Origin: Streptantibioticus silvisoli
GTDB taxonomy: Bacteria > Actinomycetota > Actinomycetes > Streptomycetales > Streptomycetaceae
Assembly (NCBI RefSeq): GCF_027947535.2
Contig: NZ_JAAGKO020000034.1
Coordinates: 34,213 to 98,212 of the forward strand
Length of the DNA stretch: 64,000 nt
Direction of reading: 5' to 3'
Of the stretch, positions 23,730 through 49,367 are shown one piece after another (the stretch's first letter is position 1; the number at the start of each line of letters is the position of its first letter). A model generated the notes under the pieces. The model was not told the DNA's origin and did no database searches. It worked only from the letters and a program-made list of their open reading frames with translations. A program made the position numbers and the translations under genes.

Positions 23730-24896
23730 CTAGCCGCGGTGGGCCGCCACGGCCAGCAGTACGTTGACGAGCAGGTCGGCCGCGTCGGGCCTGCCGTGTT
23801 CGCGGGCCCGGTTCGCCATGGCCGTCCGCGCGGCGGGGTCGGACAGCAGCGGGGTCAGTGCCTCGCGCAGGGACGCCGGGGTCGCCTCGCCGGCCAGCGC
23901 CACCGCGGCGCCCGCCCGCTCCAAGTGGCGGGCGTTGTGCGCCTGTTCGTTGCCGGCCGAGGAGGCGAGCGGGATGAGGACGGCCGCCTTGCCCAGCGCG
24001 GTCAGCTCCGCGATCGTGCCGGCGCCGCTGCGGGAGATCACCACGTCGGCCAGCGCCAGGACATCGGGCAGTTCGGAGCCGACGTAGCCGGTCAGCAGGT
24101 AGCGGCCGGCCTGGTCGGCCGGGAGCGCGGTGGTGGCCTGGCGCAGGGCGTCGGCGTTGGCCGGGCCGCACTGGTGGATGACGTTGGCGCAGGTCAGCAG
24201 CCACGGCAGGATGTCGCGCACCAGGGTGTTGATCTGCATGGACCCCTGCGCGCCGCCGGTGACGTAGATCGTGGGCAGCCGGCGGTCGAAGCCGTGCAGG
24301 CCCAGCGTCTGCACCGCCTTGTCCGCCTGCCCGGTCAGCACCTCGGGGCGTACCGGGTTGCCGGTGACGACCGCGTTGCGGCGTGCCGACTCCGGCAGCA
24401 GCGGGAGCGTCGCCTCGGAGGACAGCGCCATGCGGGTCGCGGCGCGGGCGAGGCCGCGGTTGGCCAGGCCCAGCCGGACCGTCTGCTCGTGCACCACGAG
24501 CGGCACCCGGCACATCCGGGCCGCCAGCCCGACCGGCACCGCGACGTAGCCGCCGGTGGCCAGCACCACGTCCGGGCGGAAGCCGGCCACGACCGACCGC
24601 GCCTGCGCGACGCCGAGCGGCACCCGGCCCATGTCCTTGACGTTGGCGGGCGAGACGAGCTTCAGCGGGTTGCTGGAACGGCGGACCTTGCCGGTCGCCA
24701 CCGTGGTGAACGGGATGCCCTCGCTCGCGGTGACCCGCGCCTCCAGGCCCTCGGGGGTGCCGACCCACAGCACGTCCAGCGCCCGGCCCTCGGCGGCCAG
24801 CCGCGCCTGGAGCGTGCGCACGGCGGTGAGCGCCGGGTAGGTGTGACCGCCGGTGCCGCCACCGGTCACGATCAGGCGGAAGGACTCACTGCTCAC
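23730..24896 (-). CDS. MurG-like UDP-GlcNAc:lipid I N-acetylglucosaminyltransferase paralogue
   Basis: This 388-residue GT-B glycosyltransferase matches MurG, which adds GlcNAc to lipid I to make lipid II at the inner membrane face. Marks: N-terminal GGGTGGHTYPALTAV loop, DVVLATGGYVAVPVGLA, HEQTVRLGLANR, the UDP-GlcNAc site VTGGAQGSMQIN (usually GGSLGA in MurG, so slightly altered), and SRSGAGTIAELTALGKAAVLIPL. It is not in a cell-division/wall cluster, so it is an extra copy. GTG start has no clear ribosome site; longer upstream starts lack family similarity. Its TAG stop is formed by the CTAG target site of IS copy 2. It could serve self-protection or a special glycoconjugate; no evidence decides. 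Confidence 0.85.
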   Translation of the reverse strand: MSSESFRLIVTGGGTGGHTYPALTAVRTLQARLAAEGRALDVLWVGTPEGLEARVTASEGIPFTTVATGKVRRSSNPLKLVSPANVKDMGRVPLGVAQARSVVAGFRPDVVLATGGYVAVPVGLAARMCRVPLVVHEQTVRLGLANRGLARAATRMALSSEATLPLLPESARRNAVVTGNPVRPEVLTGQADKAVQTLGLHGFDRRLPTIYVTGGAQGSMQINTLVRDILPWLLTCANVIHQCGPANADALRQATTALPADQAGRYLLTGYVGSELPDVLALADVVISRSGAGTIAELTALGKAAVLIPLASSAGNEQAHNARHLERAGAAVALAGEATPASLREALTPLLSDPAARTAMANRAREHGRPDAADLLVNVLLAVAAHRG

Positions 24897-25151
24897 GGAG
24901 GGACGACCAATCTGGCTGCGCCGGACACGGACCACGCCGGGGTGGGGGAACACCCGGACGATAGCCGATCCCGCGCACCGGCACCGGCCCGGGCACGGGC
25001 GGCCGCGGGCCGGCGGCCCTCAGCAGCCGATCCCGGGCACGCGGGTTTCCTCCCGGCCACGCGGGTCATACGTCCAGCACGCTGCGGCATCCCGGCGCCG
25101 CACGGACCGGGCGGCGCCTCGCACGTCGTACGAGCGTTCCAGGAGGCACAA

Positions 25152-26018
25152 GTGACGTCTGCTCAGGCATCGGGCACGGGAGCGTGGCGCCGGGCGCTGC
25201 GGCGCACGCCGGGACGGCGGGGATCGCGGGGCACCGCGGTGAGCCCCGGCACGCGCAAGTTCCTGCGGGGGGCCGGACGGGCCGGGTTCGCCGCGCGCGG
25301 CGTGGTCTACCTGCTGATCGGCTACCTCGCCGTACGCATCGCTTTCGGCCACAGCGGCGGGGAGGCCGACCGGCAGGGCGCCCTGCGGCACATCGCCGGT
25401 GAACCGTTCGGCACCGAGGCGCTGTGGCTGCTCGCCGCCGGGTTCGCCGGCATGACGCTGTGGCGCGGGGCCGCGGCGCTCACCGGCAAGGGGCAGAAGA
25501 AGGGCGCGCGGGTGGCGGGCGCGGCGCGAGCGGCCTTCTACGCCTTCGTCTGCTGGGGCACGGCGCTCTACGCCGCCGGCGCGGGCGGCGGCTCCGGCGG
25601 GGACAGCTCGTCGCGCGACTGGACCGCCCGCGCGCTGGCCCTGCCCGGCGGCCAGTTCGTCGTGGGTGCGGCGGGGGTCGGCCTGGGATCGGCCGGAGTC
25701 GTCATCGTCGTCAAGGCGTTCCGCCGCACGTTCCTCAAGAAACTCGACACCGCGACCATGAGCCCCCGCACCCGGACCGTCGTGACCGCGCTCGGCGTCG
25801 GGGGCAACGCGGCCCGCGGCGCGGTCTACGCGGCCGCCGGCTTCTTCGTCCTCGTCGCGGCCATCCGGTTCGACCCGGGACGCGCGAAGGGGATGGACGA
25901 CACGCTGCGCGCGCTGGCCCGCACACCGGCCGGCCCGTGGCTGCTGGTGACCGTCGCCGTCGGCCTCCTGCTCTTCGGCGGCTTCTCCTTCGCCTCCGCC
26001 CGCTATCGCCGCACGTGA
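25152..26018 (+). CDS. DUF1206 integral membrane protein
   Basis: The 288-residue protein has three repeats of a roughly 70-residue, two-helix unit: AGRAGFAARGVVYLLIGYLA, AGAARAAFYAFVCWGTAL and GNAARGAVYAAAGFFVLVAA start successive units. The 'R-G-x-x-Y-x-x-x-G' motif repeated three times is the hallmark of DUF1206. Six membrane helices are expected; the N-terminal 35 residues are basic and cytosolic. AGGAGG lies 6 nt before the GTG. Function of the family is unknown. Confidence 0.88.
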   Translation: MTSAQASGTGAWRRALRRTPGRRGSRGTAVSPGTRKFLRGAGRAGFAARGVVYLLIGYLAVRIAFGHSGGEADRQGALRHIAGEPFGTEALWLLAAGFAGMTLWRGAAALTGKGQKKGARVAGAARAAFYAFVCWGTALYAAGAGGGSGGDSSSRDWTARALALPGGQFVVGAAGVGLGSAGVVIVVKAFRRTFLKKLDTATMSPRTRTVVTALGVGGNAARGAVYAAAGFFVLVAAIRFDPGRAKGMDDTLRALARTPAGPWLLVTVAVGLLLFGGFSFASARYRRT

Positions 26019-26400
26019 ACGCGTCCGCCCGGGCTGCGGGGTGCGAACGCGGCGCCCGTCCGGCTTGGGGGGGGAGCGCGTCCGCCGGTCCGACTGATGG
26101 CGGAACGCGCCTCCTTGTTGCCGGACTTGGGGTGGCAACGCGTCCGCTCGGTTGACCCGGCGGCGGCACGGGCCCGCGCGCCGGACCCGTGCCGGGAGCG
26201 CGTCCACTCGGTCGGCCTGACGGCGGAACGGGCCCGCTCGCCCCGCTCGGGGCGGGAACGCGTCCGACCTCGCGCCTGGACGTATGCGCTCGCCGGCCTG
26301 GTGTCTGAGCGGACCCGCCCGCCCGGCTTGGGGCCGGAACGCGTCCGCTCGCCCCGGAACGTCCCCGCTCACCGGCCTCGCGCCTGAACGCCCCCCGCCG
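26015..26400. repeat. Degenerate repeats of about 60 bp built on GAACGCGTCCG
   Basis: Variants of GAACGCGTCCGCTCG recur at roughly 60-75 bp intervals at least six times in the 620-bp gene-free stretch between the DUF1206 gene and the end of the NRPS operon. No gene is recognised there. Confidence 0.6.
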
Positions 26401-26600
26401 CCCGCGCGTCCGAGCGCACCGGCCCGCCGGGACCGCTTGCCGCGGTGCGGGACCTCTCCGACCGCCGGGCCCGCCGACCGCCGCGCGGGCAGTCCGGGGC
26501 CGCCCGGGACCGCCTACGGTGCCCGCCTCACCGGCCGGGCCGCGTACCGCCGCCGTGGTCGGCGGGGCGGTGCCACGTCGCCCCGGCAGCGGCCCGCCGG

Positions 26601-26637
26601 CCGCCCGGTGCCGGGGCTCCGACGCGGCACCGGGCGG
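26601..26637 (-). terminator. Terminator-like hairpin of the NRPS operon
   Basis: Perfect 13-bp arms (CCGCCCGGTGCCG and complement) with an 11-nt loop lie 7 nt beyond the stop codon of the second NRPS gene. Confidence 0.7.
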
Positions 26638-26643
26638 GACGGT

Positions 26644-29600
26644 TCACTCGGCCGCCGCCTCCCCCGGGGCCGGCAGGAAACCGGTGCGGATGAAGTAGGA
26701 CAGGTAGGTGCGCAGGATGTCGGGGGTGAGGTCGGGGAGGGGGACGCCCGCGCAGCCGGCCGCGCGCAGGGTGCGGGAGGAGTCGAAGGTGCGCCGGACC
26801 GGCCGGTGGACGGCGGGTTCGGCCGGGGCGGCCGGCTCGCCGAGCAGGAGCTGGGCGGCGTTGCCGGGCTGGGCCTCGATCCGCTTGCGCCACTGGTCGG
26901 CGGGCAACTCCCTTACCGGATAACCGAGTTCGCGTGCCTCCCGGAAGACGTCGGACAGCGCCGGCGGCGCCGGGTGGGTGAGGTGGTGGACGGCCGGGGC
27001 GTCGTCGCCGGGGAGGGCGGACAGCGCGACGACGGCGGCGCTGACGTAGTCGACGGGTATCCAGCCGGTGGACTCGTCCGCGTCCTGCGGAATCGCGCCG
27101 GCCTGGAGGCAGCCCTTGATCAGGTTCCACAGCAGGTCCTGCTCCTGGCAGGCGCCGCCGCGCGTGTCGCCGGAGATCCGGCCCGGCCGGTAGACGGTCA
27201 CGGGCACGCCCCTGGCCCGGGCGGCCCGCACGAGTTCCTCGGCCGCCCACTTGCTCTGCGAGTACCCGTCCGGCAGCGCCGTGACCGGGCCGGGCGCGGT
27301 CGCCTCGGTGATCGTGCCCGGCGTGTCGGCGGTCGCCGCGAAGACGCCGGTGGTGGAGACGTGGTGCACGGCGCAGCCGGCCGCTGCCGCGAGGCGCAGG
27401 ATCTCCTCGGTGCCCCCGACGTTCGCGGCGCGCAGGTCGGCGTAGGGGGCGGCGAAGCTGACCTGGGCGCCGTTGTGGACGACGCTCCCCAGGCCGCGGC
27501 GCAGGGCGCGCAGGTCGGCGTCGGCCAGGCCCAGGCCGGGGGCCGCCAGGTCGCCGGGGAGCGGGTGGACCAGTCGCGCGTAGTGCTCGCGCCACAGGCC
27601 GTACCGCTCCAGGTTGGCGCGTATCCGGCGGGCGCCGTCGGCCGGGTCGGCGGCGCGGACCAGGCAGTCGACCGGCCGGCCGGTGCTCTCCAGCAGGTCG
27701 CGCAGCAGATAGGCGCCGAGGAATCCGGTGGCGCCGGTGAGCAGCGTGCGGGTCTGCCCGGCGGGTCCCGGGACGCGGTCGGCGCGGGCCGGGACGATGT
27801 CGGGGGCCAGCCGGACGTCCTGGCCCGGTTCGCGGCCGGCGGGGGCCGGCGGTCCTGACGGGTCGTCGTCCGGGTGGCCGAGGGCGCGCAGGACGCCGGC
27901 CACCGTGGGCGCGGCGAACAGCGTGCGCAGCGAGGGCCGGACGCCGAGGACGTCCCGGATGCCCTGGGCGAGCCGGACGGCGAGCAGCGAGTGGCCGCCG
28001 AGGGCGAAGAAGTCGTCGTCGAGGCCGACGTCGGTGATGCCGAGGGTGTCGGCGAAGACGCCGCACAGGGCGCGTTCGGTGTCGGTGGCGGGGGCGCGGC
28101 CGGCGCCGGCGCTGACAGCCGGGTCGGGCGCCGGCAGGGCGGACCGGTCGATCTTGCCGTTCACGGTCAGCGGCAGCGCCTCCAGGGCGACGAACACCGA
28201 AGGCACCATGTACTCGGGCAGCACCCGGCCCAGCGCGGTCCGCAGCGCGGCGCCGTCGGCCGCGGGGTGCCCTGGCGCCGCGACCGTGTAGGCGACCAGC
28301 CGGCGGTCGCCGGGCCGGTCCTCGCGGACCACCGCGCAGGCCGCGGCGATGTCCGGCAGCGCGGTCAACTCGGCCTCGATCTCGCCGGGTTCGATGCGGA
28401 ACCCGCGCAGCTTGACCTGGCCGTCGGCGCGGCCGAGGTACTCCAGCTCACCGCCGGCGTTCCACCGTGCCACGTCGCCGGTGCGGTACATCCGGGTGCC
28501 GGGCGGGCCGGCCGGGTCGGCCACGAAACGCTCCGCCGTCAGTCCGGGCCGGCCGGCGTAGCCGCGGGCCAGTCCCTCGCCGGCCACGTACAGCTCGCCC
28601 GCCACGCCCTGCGGCACCGGGCGCAGCCGGGCGTCCAGCACGTGCACCCGGGCGCCGTCGACCGGGGAGCCGATCGGCACGGTGTGCGGGGTGTCGGCGG
28701 GGCCGGTGGCGGGGCGGGCGGTGCCGACGGTCGCGCAGACGGTGGTCTCGGTCGGGCCGTAGGCGTTGAACAGCGGCCGTCCGGCGGCCCATTGGCCCGC
28801 CAGCGCGGGTGGGCACGCCTCGCCGGCCAGCACCAGCGTGGTGCCGGGCGGGACGCCGTCGTCGGCGGGCATCACGGCGAGCACGGCGGGCGGGACGGTG
28901 AGGTGGGTGACGCCGCGTTCGGCGAGCAGGCGGGCCAGCGGGGCGCCGGGGGCGAGTTCGTCCTGGTCGGCCGTCTCCAGGCAGGCGCCGTTGAGCAGCG
29001 CCATGCAGATCTCCCAGAAGGCGGCGTCGAAGCTGATCGACGCCAGCTGGAGCACCCTGCTGTCCGGGGTGACCGCAAGGCGTTCCGCCTGGGTGCGGGC
29101 CATCGCGCCGACGCCGCGGTGCGCGACGACGACGCCCTTGGGGCGGCCGGTGGAGCCGGAGGTGTAGATGACGTAGGCGGCCTGGTCCGGCCGGGGCTCG
29201 CGCGGCGGGTGGCCGGGTCGCGGGTCGGAGCGCAGGGCGGGGTCGTCGAGGTCGGCGACGGGGACCGGGCCGGCCGGCAGCCGTTCGCGTACGGCGGAGG
29301 TGGTCAGGATGAGGGCGGGCCGGGCGTCGTCGAGCAGGTAGGCGATGCGGGACGGCGGGTAGCCGGGGTCGACGGGCAGGTAGGCGGCGCCGGCCTTGAG
29401 TACCGCAAGGACGGCCACGACCAGGTCGGCCGACCGGGGGACGGCGAGGGCGACGAGGTCCTCGGCGCCGATGCCGCGGGCGGCCAGGTGGAGGGCGAGC
29501 TGGTCGGACCGCTCGTCGAGTCGCGCGTACGTCAGGGTGCCGCGCGCGTCGCGTACGGCGGGCGCGTTCGGTGTGCGGGCGGCCTGGCGGCGGAAGAGCG

Positions 29601-32600
29601 ACGGCACGGTCGATCCCGGTTCGGGTCCGGCCGGCCCGGTGCCCCAGCGTTCGAGACGGGAGCGTTCGCCGGGGACGGCCAACTCGTAGGCGTGGACGGA
29701 CTGGTCGGGGTCGGCGGTCACCGCTTCCAGCAGGGCGGCCAGCCGTCCGGCGAGGTCGCGGACCGTGGCCTCGTCGAACAGTTCGGTGGCGTACTCCACG
29801 TCGGCCCGCAGACCGGCGGTGCCGGCCTCGTCGCGGGTGCGGGTGAAGGCGAAGGTCAGGTCGAACTTGGCGGTCCCGGTCCGCACGGGCAGGCCGGTGA
29901 CCGTCAGACCGGGCAGGTCGAGCCCGGCGGGCTCCTGGTTCTGGAGCACCAGCATGGTCTGGAAGAGCGGGTGGTGGTCGCGCGAGCGGGCGGGGTTGAC
30001 CGCCTCCACCAGCCGCTCGAACGGCACGTCCTGGTGCGCGTAGGCGGCGAGGTCGAACTCCCGCACGCGTTCCAGCAGTTGACGGAACGTCGGATCGCCG
30101 GACAGGTCGGTGCGCAGCACGAGGGTGTTGACGAAGAAGCCGACCAGGTCGTCGAGCGTCTCGTCGGTGCGGCCGGCCACCGCGGTGCCGAGCGGCACGT
30201 CGTCCCCGGCGCCGTGCCGCGACAGCAGGACGGCCACCGCGGCCTGGAGCACCATGAACAGCGTGCAGCCGGACGCCCGCGCCAGACCGGTCAGCGCGCG
30301 GTGTGTACGCTCGCCCAGTTCCAGGGTGAACGCATCGCCGGTGTGGCACGCGGTGGCCGGGCGGGGGCGGTCGAGCGGCAGCTCGAGCAGTTCGGGCAGG
30401 CCGGTCAACGCCGAACGCCAGAAGGCGAGTTGATCGTTGAGCGGGGATCGCGGGTCGTTCTCGTCGCCCAGCATCCGGTGCTGCCAGAGCGTGTAGTCCG
30501 CGTACTGCACCGGCAACGCCTGCCACTGCGGCGCCTGTTGGGCCACCCGGGCGCGGTACGCCTGCCCCAGGTCCCGGCCCAGCGGCGCCATCGACCATCC
30601 GTCGCCGGCGATGTGGTGGACGACCAGCACCAGTACGTGCTGGTGGGCGCTGAGCCGCATCAGGCGTGCGCGCACCGGGAGTTGGGTCTCGATGTCGATC
30701 GGTTCCGTGGCGGCGCGGGTGACGGCCTCGTCGAGGGCGGCGGGTTCGACGTCGTCCACGGCGAAGTCGAGGTAGGCCGCGGCGGGTTCGAGCACCGACT
30801 GCCGCGGCTCGCCGGCCACTTCGGGGAAGACGGTGCGCAGCGACTCGTGGCGGGCGACGACGTCCCCGAGCGCGGCACGCAGCGCGCCGGCGTCCACGCC
30901 GCCGTCCATCCGCAGCACGAACGGGATGTTGTAGAGGGCGTTGGGGCCCTCGAAGCGGTGCAGGAACCACAGGCGCCGCTGGGCGGAGGACAGCGGCAGG
31001 TCGGCGGGGCGCTCGCCGGCGACCGGGCGGGTGCGGGCCGGGCCCGCGGTGCCGAGGGCGGCGGCCAGCCGGGCGGGGGTGGGGTGTTCGAACAGGGTGC
31101 GCACCTCGGTCTCGACGCCGAGCACGGAACGCACCCGGCTGACCAGCCGGGTGGCGAGCAGGGAGTGCCCGCCCATGGCGAAGAATCCGTCGTCGGCCCC
31201 GATCCGTTCCACCCCCAGCACGTCGGCGAACAGACCGCACAGGATCTCCTCGCGCGCGCCGCGCGGCCGGCGTGCCCCGTCGGCGTCGGCGGGCCCTTCG
31301 GGTGCGGGCAGGGCGCGCCGGTCGACCTTGCCGCTCGGGGTCAGGGGCAGCGCGTCGAGGATGACGAACGCGGACGGCACCATGTAGGCGGGCAGGACGG
31401 CGGCCACCGCGTCGGCCAGTTCGGTCCCTCGCGGCGCCGTCCCCCGGGCGGCGACGACGTGGGCGACCAGCCGCCGGTCGCCGGGCAGGTCCTCGCGGAC
31501 GGTGACGCACGCGGCGGTGACCGCGGGCAGGGCGGTCAGGGTGTTCTCGATCTCGCCGGGTTCGAGCCGGTGGCCGCGCAGCTTGATCTGGTCGTCGGCG
31601 CGCGCGACGTGGGCCAGGTTCCCGTCGGCGTTCCAGCGCACCAGGTCGCCGGTGCGGTACATCCGCCCGCCGGCGGCGTCGAACGGGTCGGCGACGAACC
31701 GCGCCGAGGTGAGCGCGGGGCGGCCCAGGTAGCCGCGGGTGACGCCGGCGCCGGCGGCGTACAGCTCACCGGTCACGCCCTGCGGCACCGGGCGCAGACC
31801 CTCGTCCAGGACGTACAGGCGCATGCCGTCCACGGTGCGGCCGATCGGCGGCGGGCCGTCGGGGCTGTCGGGGACGACCAGGAAGCGGGTGGCGAACGTG
31901 GTCGTCTCGGTGGGGCCGTAGACGTTGTGGAACGCGGTCCCCGGGCAGGCGGCCGCGGCGCGGCGCAGCAGGCCGGGCGCGGCGGCCTCGCCGCCGCTGA
32001 GCACCAGGCGCAGGTCCTCGAAGGCCCGCGGGTCGGCCTCGGCGACGAGCTGGAACAGGGCCGTGGTCAGGAACAAGGTGGTGGCGCCGGTGCCGGCGGT
32101 GACCCGCCGCAGGGCGCGCGGGTCGAGGATGCCCTCGGGGGCGACGGCGATCCGGCCGCCGTTGAGCAGGGTGGCCCAGATCTCGAAGGTGGAGGCGTCG
32201 AAGACGTAGGCGGCGTGCATCAGGACGACCGCGGACGCGGCGTCGCGGAAGGCGGAGTCGAGGGCCAGCGCCGCGACGTCCGCGTGGCGGGCCCCGACGG
32301 CCTTGGGCGCGCCGGTCGACCCGGAGGTGAACATCACGTACGCGAGCTGCCCGGGGTGGGTGGCCGCCTCACGGGGGCCGGGGGCGGCCGGGGCGCCGGC
32401 GGCGAGGTGGCCGGCGGCGTCCACCACCAGGACGGGCAGGCCGGTGCCCGCAGTCCGCGCCCAGGGGTGGCCGGCCAGGTTCTCGCCGACCACCAGTGCG
32501 GTCAGTCCCGCGATCCGGGCGACCTGCTCCAGGCGTTCGCGCGGCCAGCCGGGGTCCAGCGGTACGTAGGCGCCGCCGGCCCGGACGATGCCCAGGGAGG

Positions 32601-34184
32601 CGGTGACCACCGCGGCGGAGCGGTCGAGCAGGACGCCGACGGCGGCCTCGGGGGCCAGGCCGTGGCCGGTCAGGCCGGCGGCGAGTGCCGCGGACAGGTC
32701 GTCGAGCCGGGCGTAGGTCAGCTCCGTCGCGCCGGCGCTGACGGCGACCGCGTCCGGGTGGCGGGCCGCGCGGGCGCGGAACAGGTCCGGCAGGGTGCCG
32801 GTGCTGCCCGGGGCCGGTTCGGCGCCCCGGCCGGCGGCGAGCAGGTGTTCGCGTTCACCGTCGGCGAGGACGTCCAGGGCGGCGACGGGCCGGTCCAGGT
32901 CGCCGGCGAGGGCTTCGAGCACCCGGCGCAGCCGTTCGGCGGTGGACCGCACGGCGTCGGCGGGCAGGACGGCGGGGCGGTGGCCGAAGGTGACGCGCAG
33001 GTTGTCGCCGGGGGCGACGGTGAGGGTGAGCGGGTAGTGGGCGGCGTCGGTGCCGCGCAGGCCGGTCACGCGCAGCCCCGGCAGTCCCTCCTGGGCGCGG
33101 CGCAGCGCCTCGGCGTCCATCGGGTAGTTCTCGAAGACGGCCAGCGTGTCGAACAGGTCGTCGAGTCCGGTGAGCGCGCGGATGTCGGTGAGGCCGAGGT
33201 GCTGGTGGTCCATCAGCCGGGTCTGCGCGGCCTGGAGCCGTTCCAGCAGGCCGCCCAGGGTGTCGGCGGGCCGCACGGTGACGCGGACCGGGATGGTGTT
33301 GATGAACAGCCCGACCATGGACTCCACGCCGGGGATCTGCGGCGGCCGGCCGGAGACCGTGGTGCCGAACAGCACGTCGGGCCGGCCGGTGAGCCGGTGC
33401 AGCAGGATTCCCCAGGCGCCCTGCACGAGGGTGTTGAGGGTCAGGCCCCGGCCGCGGGCGGTGGCGCGCAGCCGCCCGGTGAGGGATTCGCCCAGGCGCA
33501 GGACGTGCTGCTGCGGCAGGTCGCCGCCGGTGCCGCCGGCCGGGGCGGTCCCGGACAGCAGGGTCGCGCCGGTCACCCCGTCGAGGGCGTGGCGCCAGGC
33601 GTCGGTGGCCGCCGCGCGGTCCTGGGAGGCGAGCCATTCCAGGTAGGCGCGGTAGGGCGCCACCCGGGGCATCGCCCCGTCGTCGCCGCCACGGGCGTAC
33701 AGCTCGAACAGTTCCCGTACCAGGAGCGGCATGGACCAGCCGTCGAGCAGGATGTGGTGGTTGGTCATCACCAGGTGGTAGCGGTGGTGGCCGGTGCGGA
33801 TCAGGGTGAAGCGCATCAGCGGCGGGGTGGTCAGGTCGAAGCGCCGCACCCGGTCGGCGTCGAGGAAGGCGGCCAGCGCGGCGGCCCGTTCGGCCTCGCC
33901 GTGGCCGGCCAGGTCGAGTTCGGCGACGTCCGGCGGGACCTCGGCGGCGACGGCCTGGACGGGTTCGTCGAGGTCCTCGCTGAGGAAGCCGACGCGCAGG
34001 TTGGCGTGCCGGCGCAGCAGTCCGGCGACGGCGGCGCGCAGCAGCCCGGCGTCGACCGGTCCTTCGATGTCGAAGACGAACTGGGCGGTGTAGACGTCCA
34101 CGGCACGCGTGTCGTACTGGGCATGGAAGAGCATGCCCGCCTGCAAGGGCGTCAACGGCAGGACGTCCTGGAGCTGGAACCCGG

Positions 34185-34188
<4 letters not shown>
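26644..34188 (-). CDS. NRPS, modules 5-6 with terminal thioester reductase (C-A-T-C-A-T-R)
   Basis: This 2514-residue synthetase continues the upstream NRPS. C5 opens [16 protein letters not shown] with HHILLDGWS (about 145), the form that accepts a D-residue donor, matching the E domain before it. A5 (SGSTG about 620, ends NGK..., i.e. [10 protein letters not shown] near 955) reads DAFFLGVT at the eight specificity positions: Ile/Val-like. T5 Ser1009 (MGGHSLL). C6 HHIAGDG about 1191. A6 (SGSTG about 1680) reads DAWTVAAV, the Phe code. T6 Ser2067. The C-terminal R domain (about 2148-2514) is an extended [30 protein letters not shown], and [12 protein letters not shown] with the Tyr-x-x-x-Lys pair. 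It releases the peptide with NAD(P)H as aldehyde, or alcohol after a second reduction. GTG start overlaps the previous stop (GTGA), so translation is coupled. Confidence 0.95.
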
Positions 34189-48500
<14,312 letters not shown>

Positions 48501-48893
48501 GACAACTCCACTTTTCTTGGGATGCGATACCGGTCCGCCGGGCGGGAGCGCACCGGACGGGAACACGAAGAAGGCGTGCGGAGGGGGCGTCGCACGTCGT
48601 GCCGACCGTGGTCGGCGGGAACTGCGGGCAGGGCGAAGCGCGGTGGGGCGGCGCGGGGGGTGGGGGTCGACGGTCACCCTGCGCCGGAGCGCCTTCCGGC
48701 GCGGACCGGCCGGTGGATCCGGCGTACCCGGTGGAACGAGTGGGGCCAACTGCGGTACACGTCAACCGAGTTGGCCGGACGGCACACGCCGGCACCCCGG
48801 TCGCGGACCGCGGCCGGGCTGGGTGTGCCGGGGCACTTCGGCGTGCCGGTGCTTCAGGGGGCCGCGAGCGGCTGCTGACCCGGTGATCGTCGC

Positions 48894-48935
48894 GGCGTCG
48901 TCACGGCGGCGTCGTCACGGCGGCGTCGTCCCGGC
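48894..48935. repeat. Three tandem 14-bp units
   Basis: GGCGTCGTCACGGC occurs twice exactly and once with one change, within the 580-bp gap between mbtH and the first NRPS gene. That gap has no gene I can support. A dedicated promoter for the NRPS gene may lie there, but none is clear. Confidence 0.7.
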
Positions 48936-49082
48936 GTCATCGCGTCCACGGCCCGGGGGCCGTCGGGTCCGCGCCCCGGTGCCGTCGGGGCAGGCGGGCG
49001 GCTTCCCGTCAGGACGCGCCGACGGCCGCGCGCGTCACACCGGGGACCGCGTCACCGGGTCCGTCGCGTGGGGTTGAACGCG

Positions 49083-49304
49083 TTATCCGGTGACCTCGGC
49101 GGCCATGGCCTCGACCAGCCCGGCCGGCCGCATGTCGGTCCACACCGTCTCCACGAACTCCAGGCTCTCGGCCCGCGATCCCTCGCCCCGCGCCACCGTC
49201 CAGCCGCCCGGGACCGCGAGGGCGGCGGGCCACAGCGAGTACTGCTTCTCGTCGTTGACGAGGACCAGGAACGAAGACGATTCCTCGTCAAAGGGATTTG
49301 GCAC
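49083..49304 (-). CDS. MbtH-like protein
   Basis: This 73-residue protein binds and activates NRPS adenylation domains. The family signature is complete: NPFDEESSSFLVLVNDEKQY, SLWPAALAVPGGW, and the C-terminal WTDMRP, with the invariant SLWP, P-x-G-W and WTD-x-RP motifs. The GTG at this position is chosen because AAGGAG lies 5 nt upstream and MbtH proteins begin just before NPFD; a GTG two codons earlier would overlap the ribosome site. It lies upstream of, and in line with, the two NRPS genes and is presumably their partner. Confidence 0.95.
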   Translation of the reverse strand: MPNPFDEESSSFLVLVNDEKQYSLWPAALAVPGGWTVARGEGSRAESLEFVETVWTDMRPAGLVEAMAAEVTG

Positions 49305-49338
49305 TTCCACTCCTTCACGATGGCTTCACAAGTCCTCT

Positions 49339-49367
49339 ACAGTAGCCAGAACGCCGGCCGCTGGGAA
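49339..49367 (-). promoter_or_regulatory. Possible promoter of mbtH
   Basis: On the minus strand TTCCCA and TACTGT are 17 bp apart, about 35 nt upstream of the mbtH start. The -35 matches TTGACA at only 4 of 6 bases. Confidence 0.35.
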
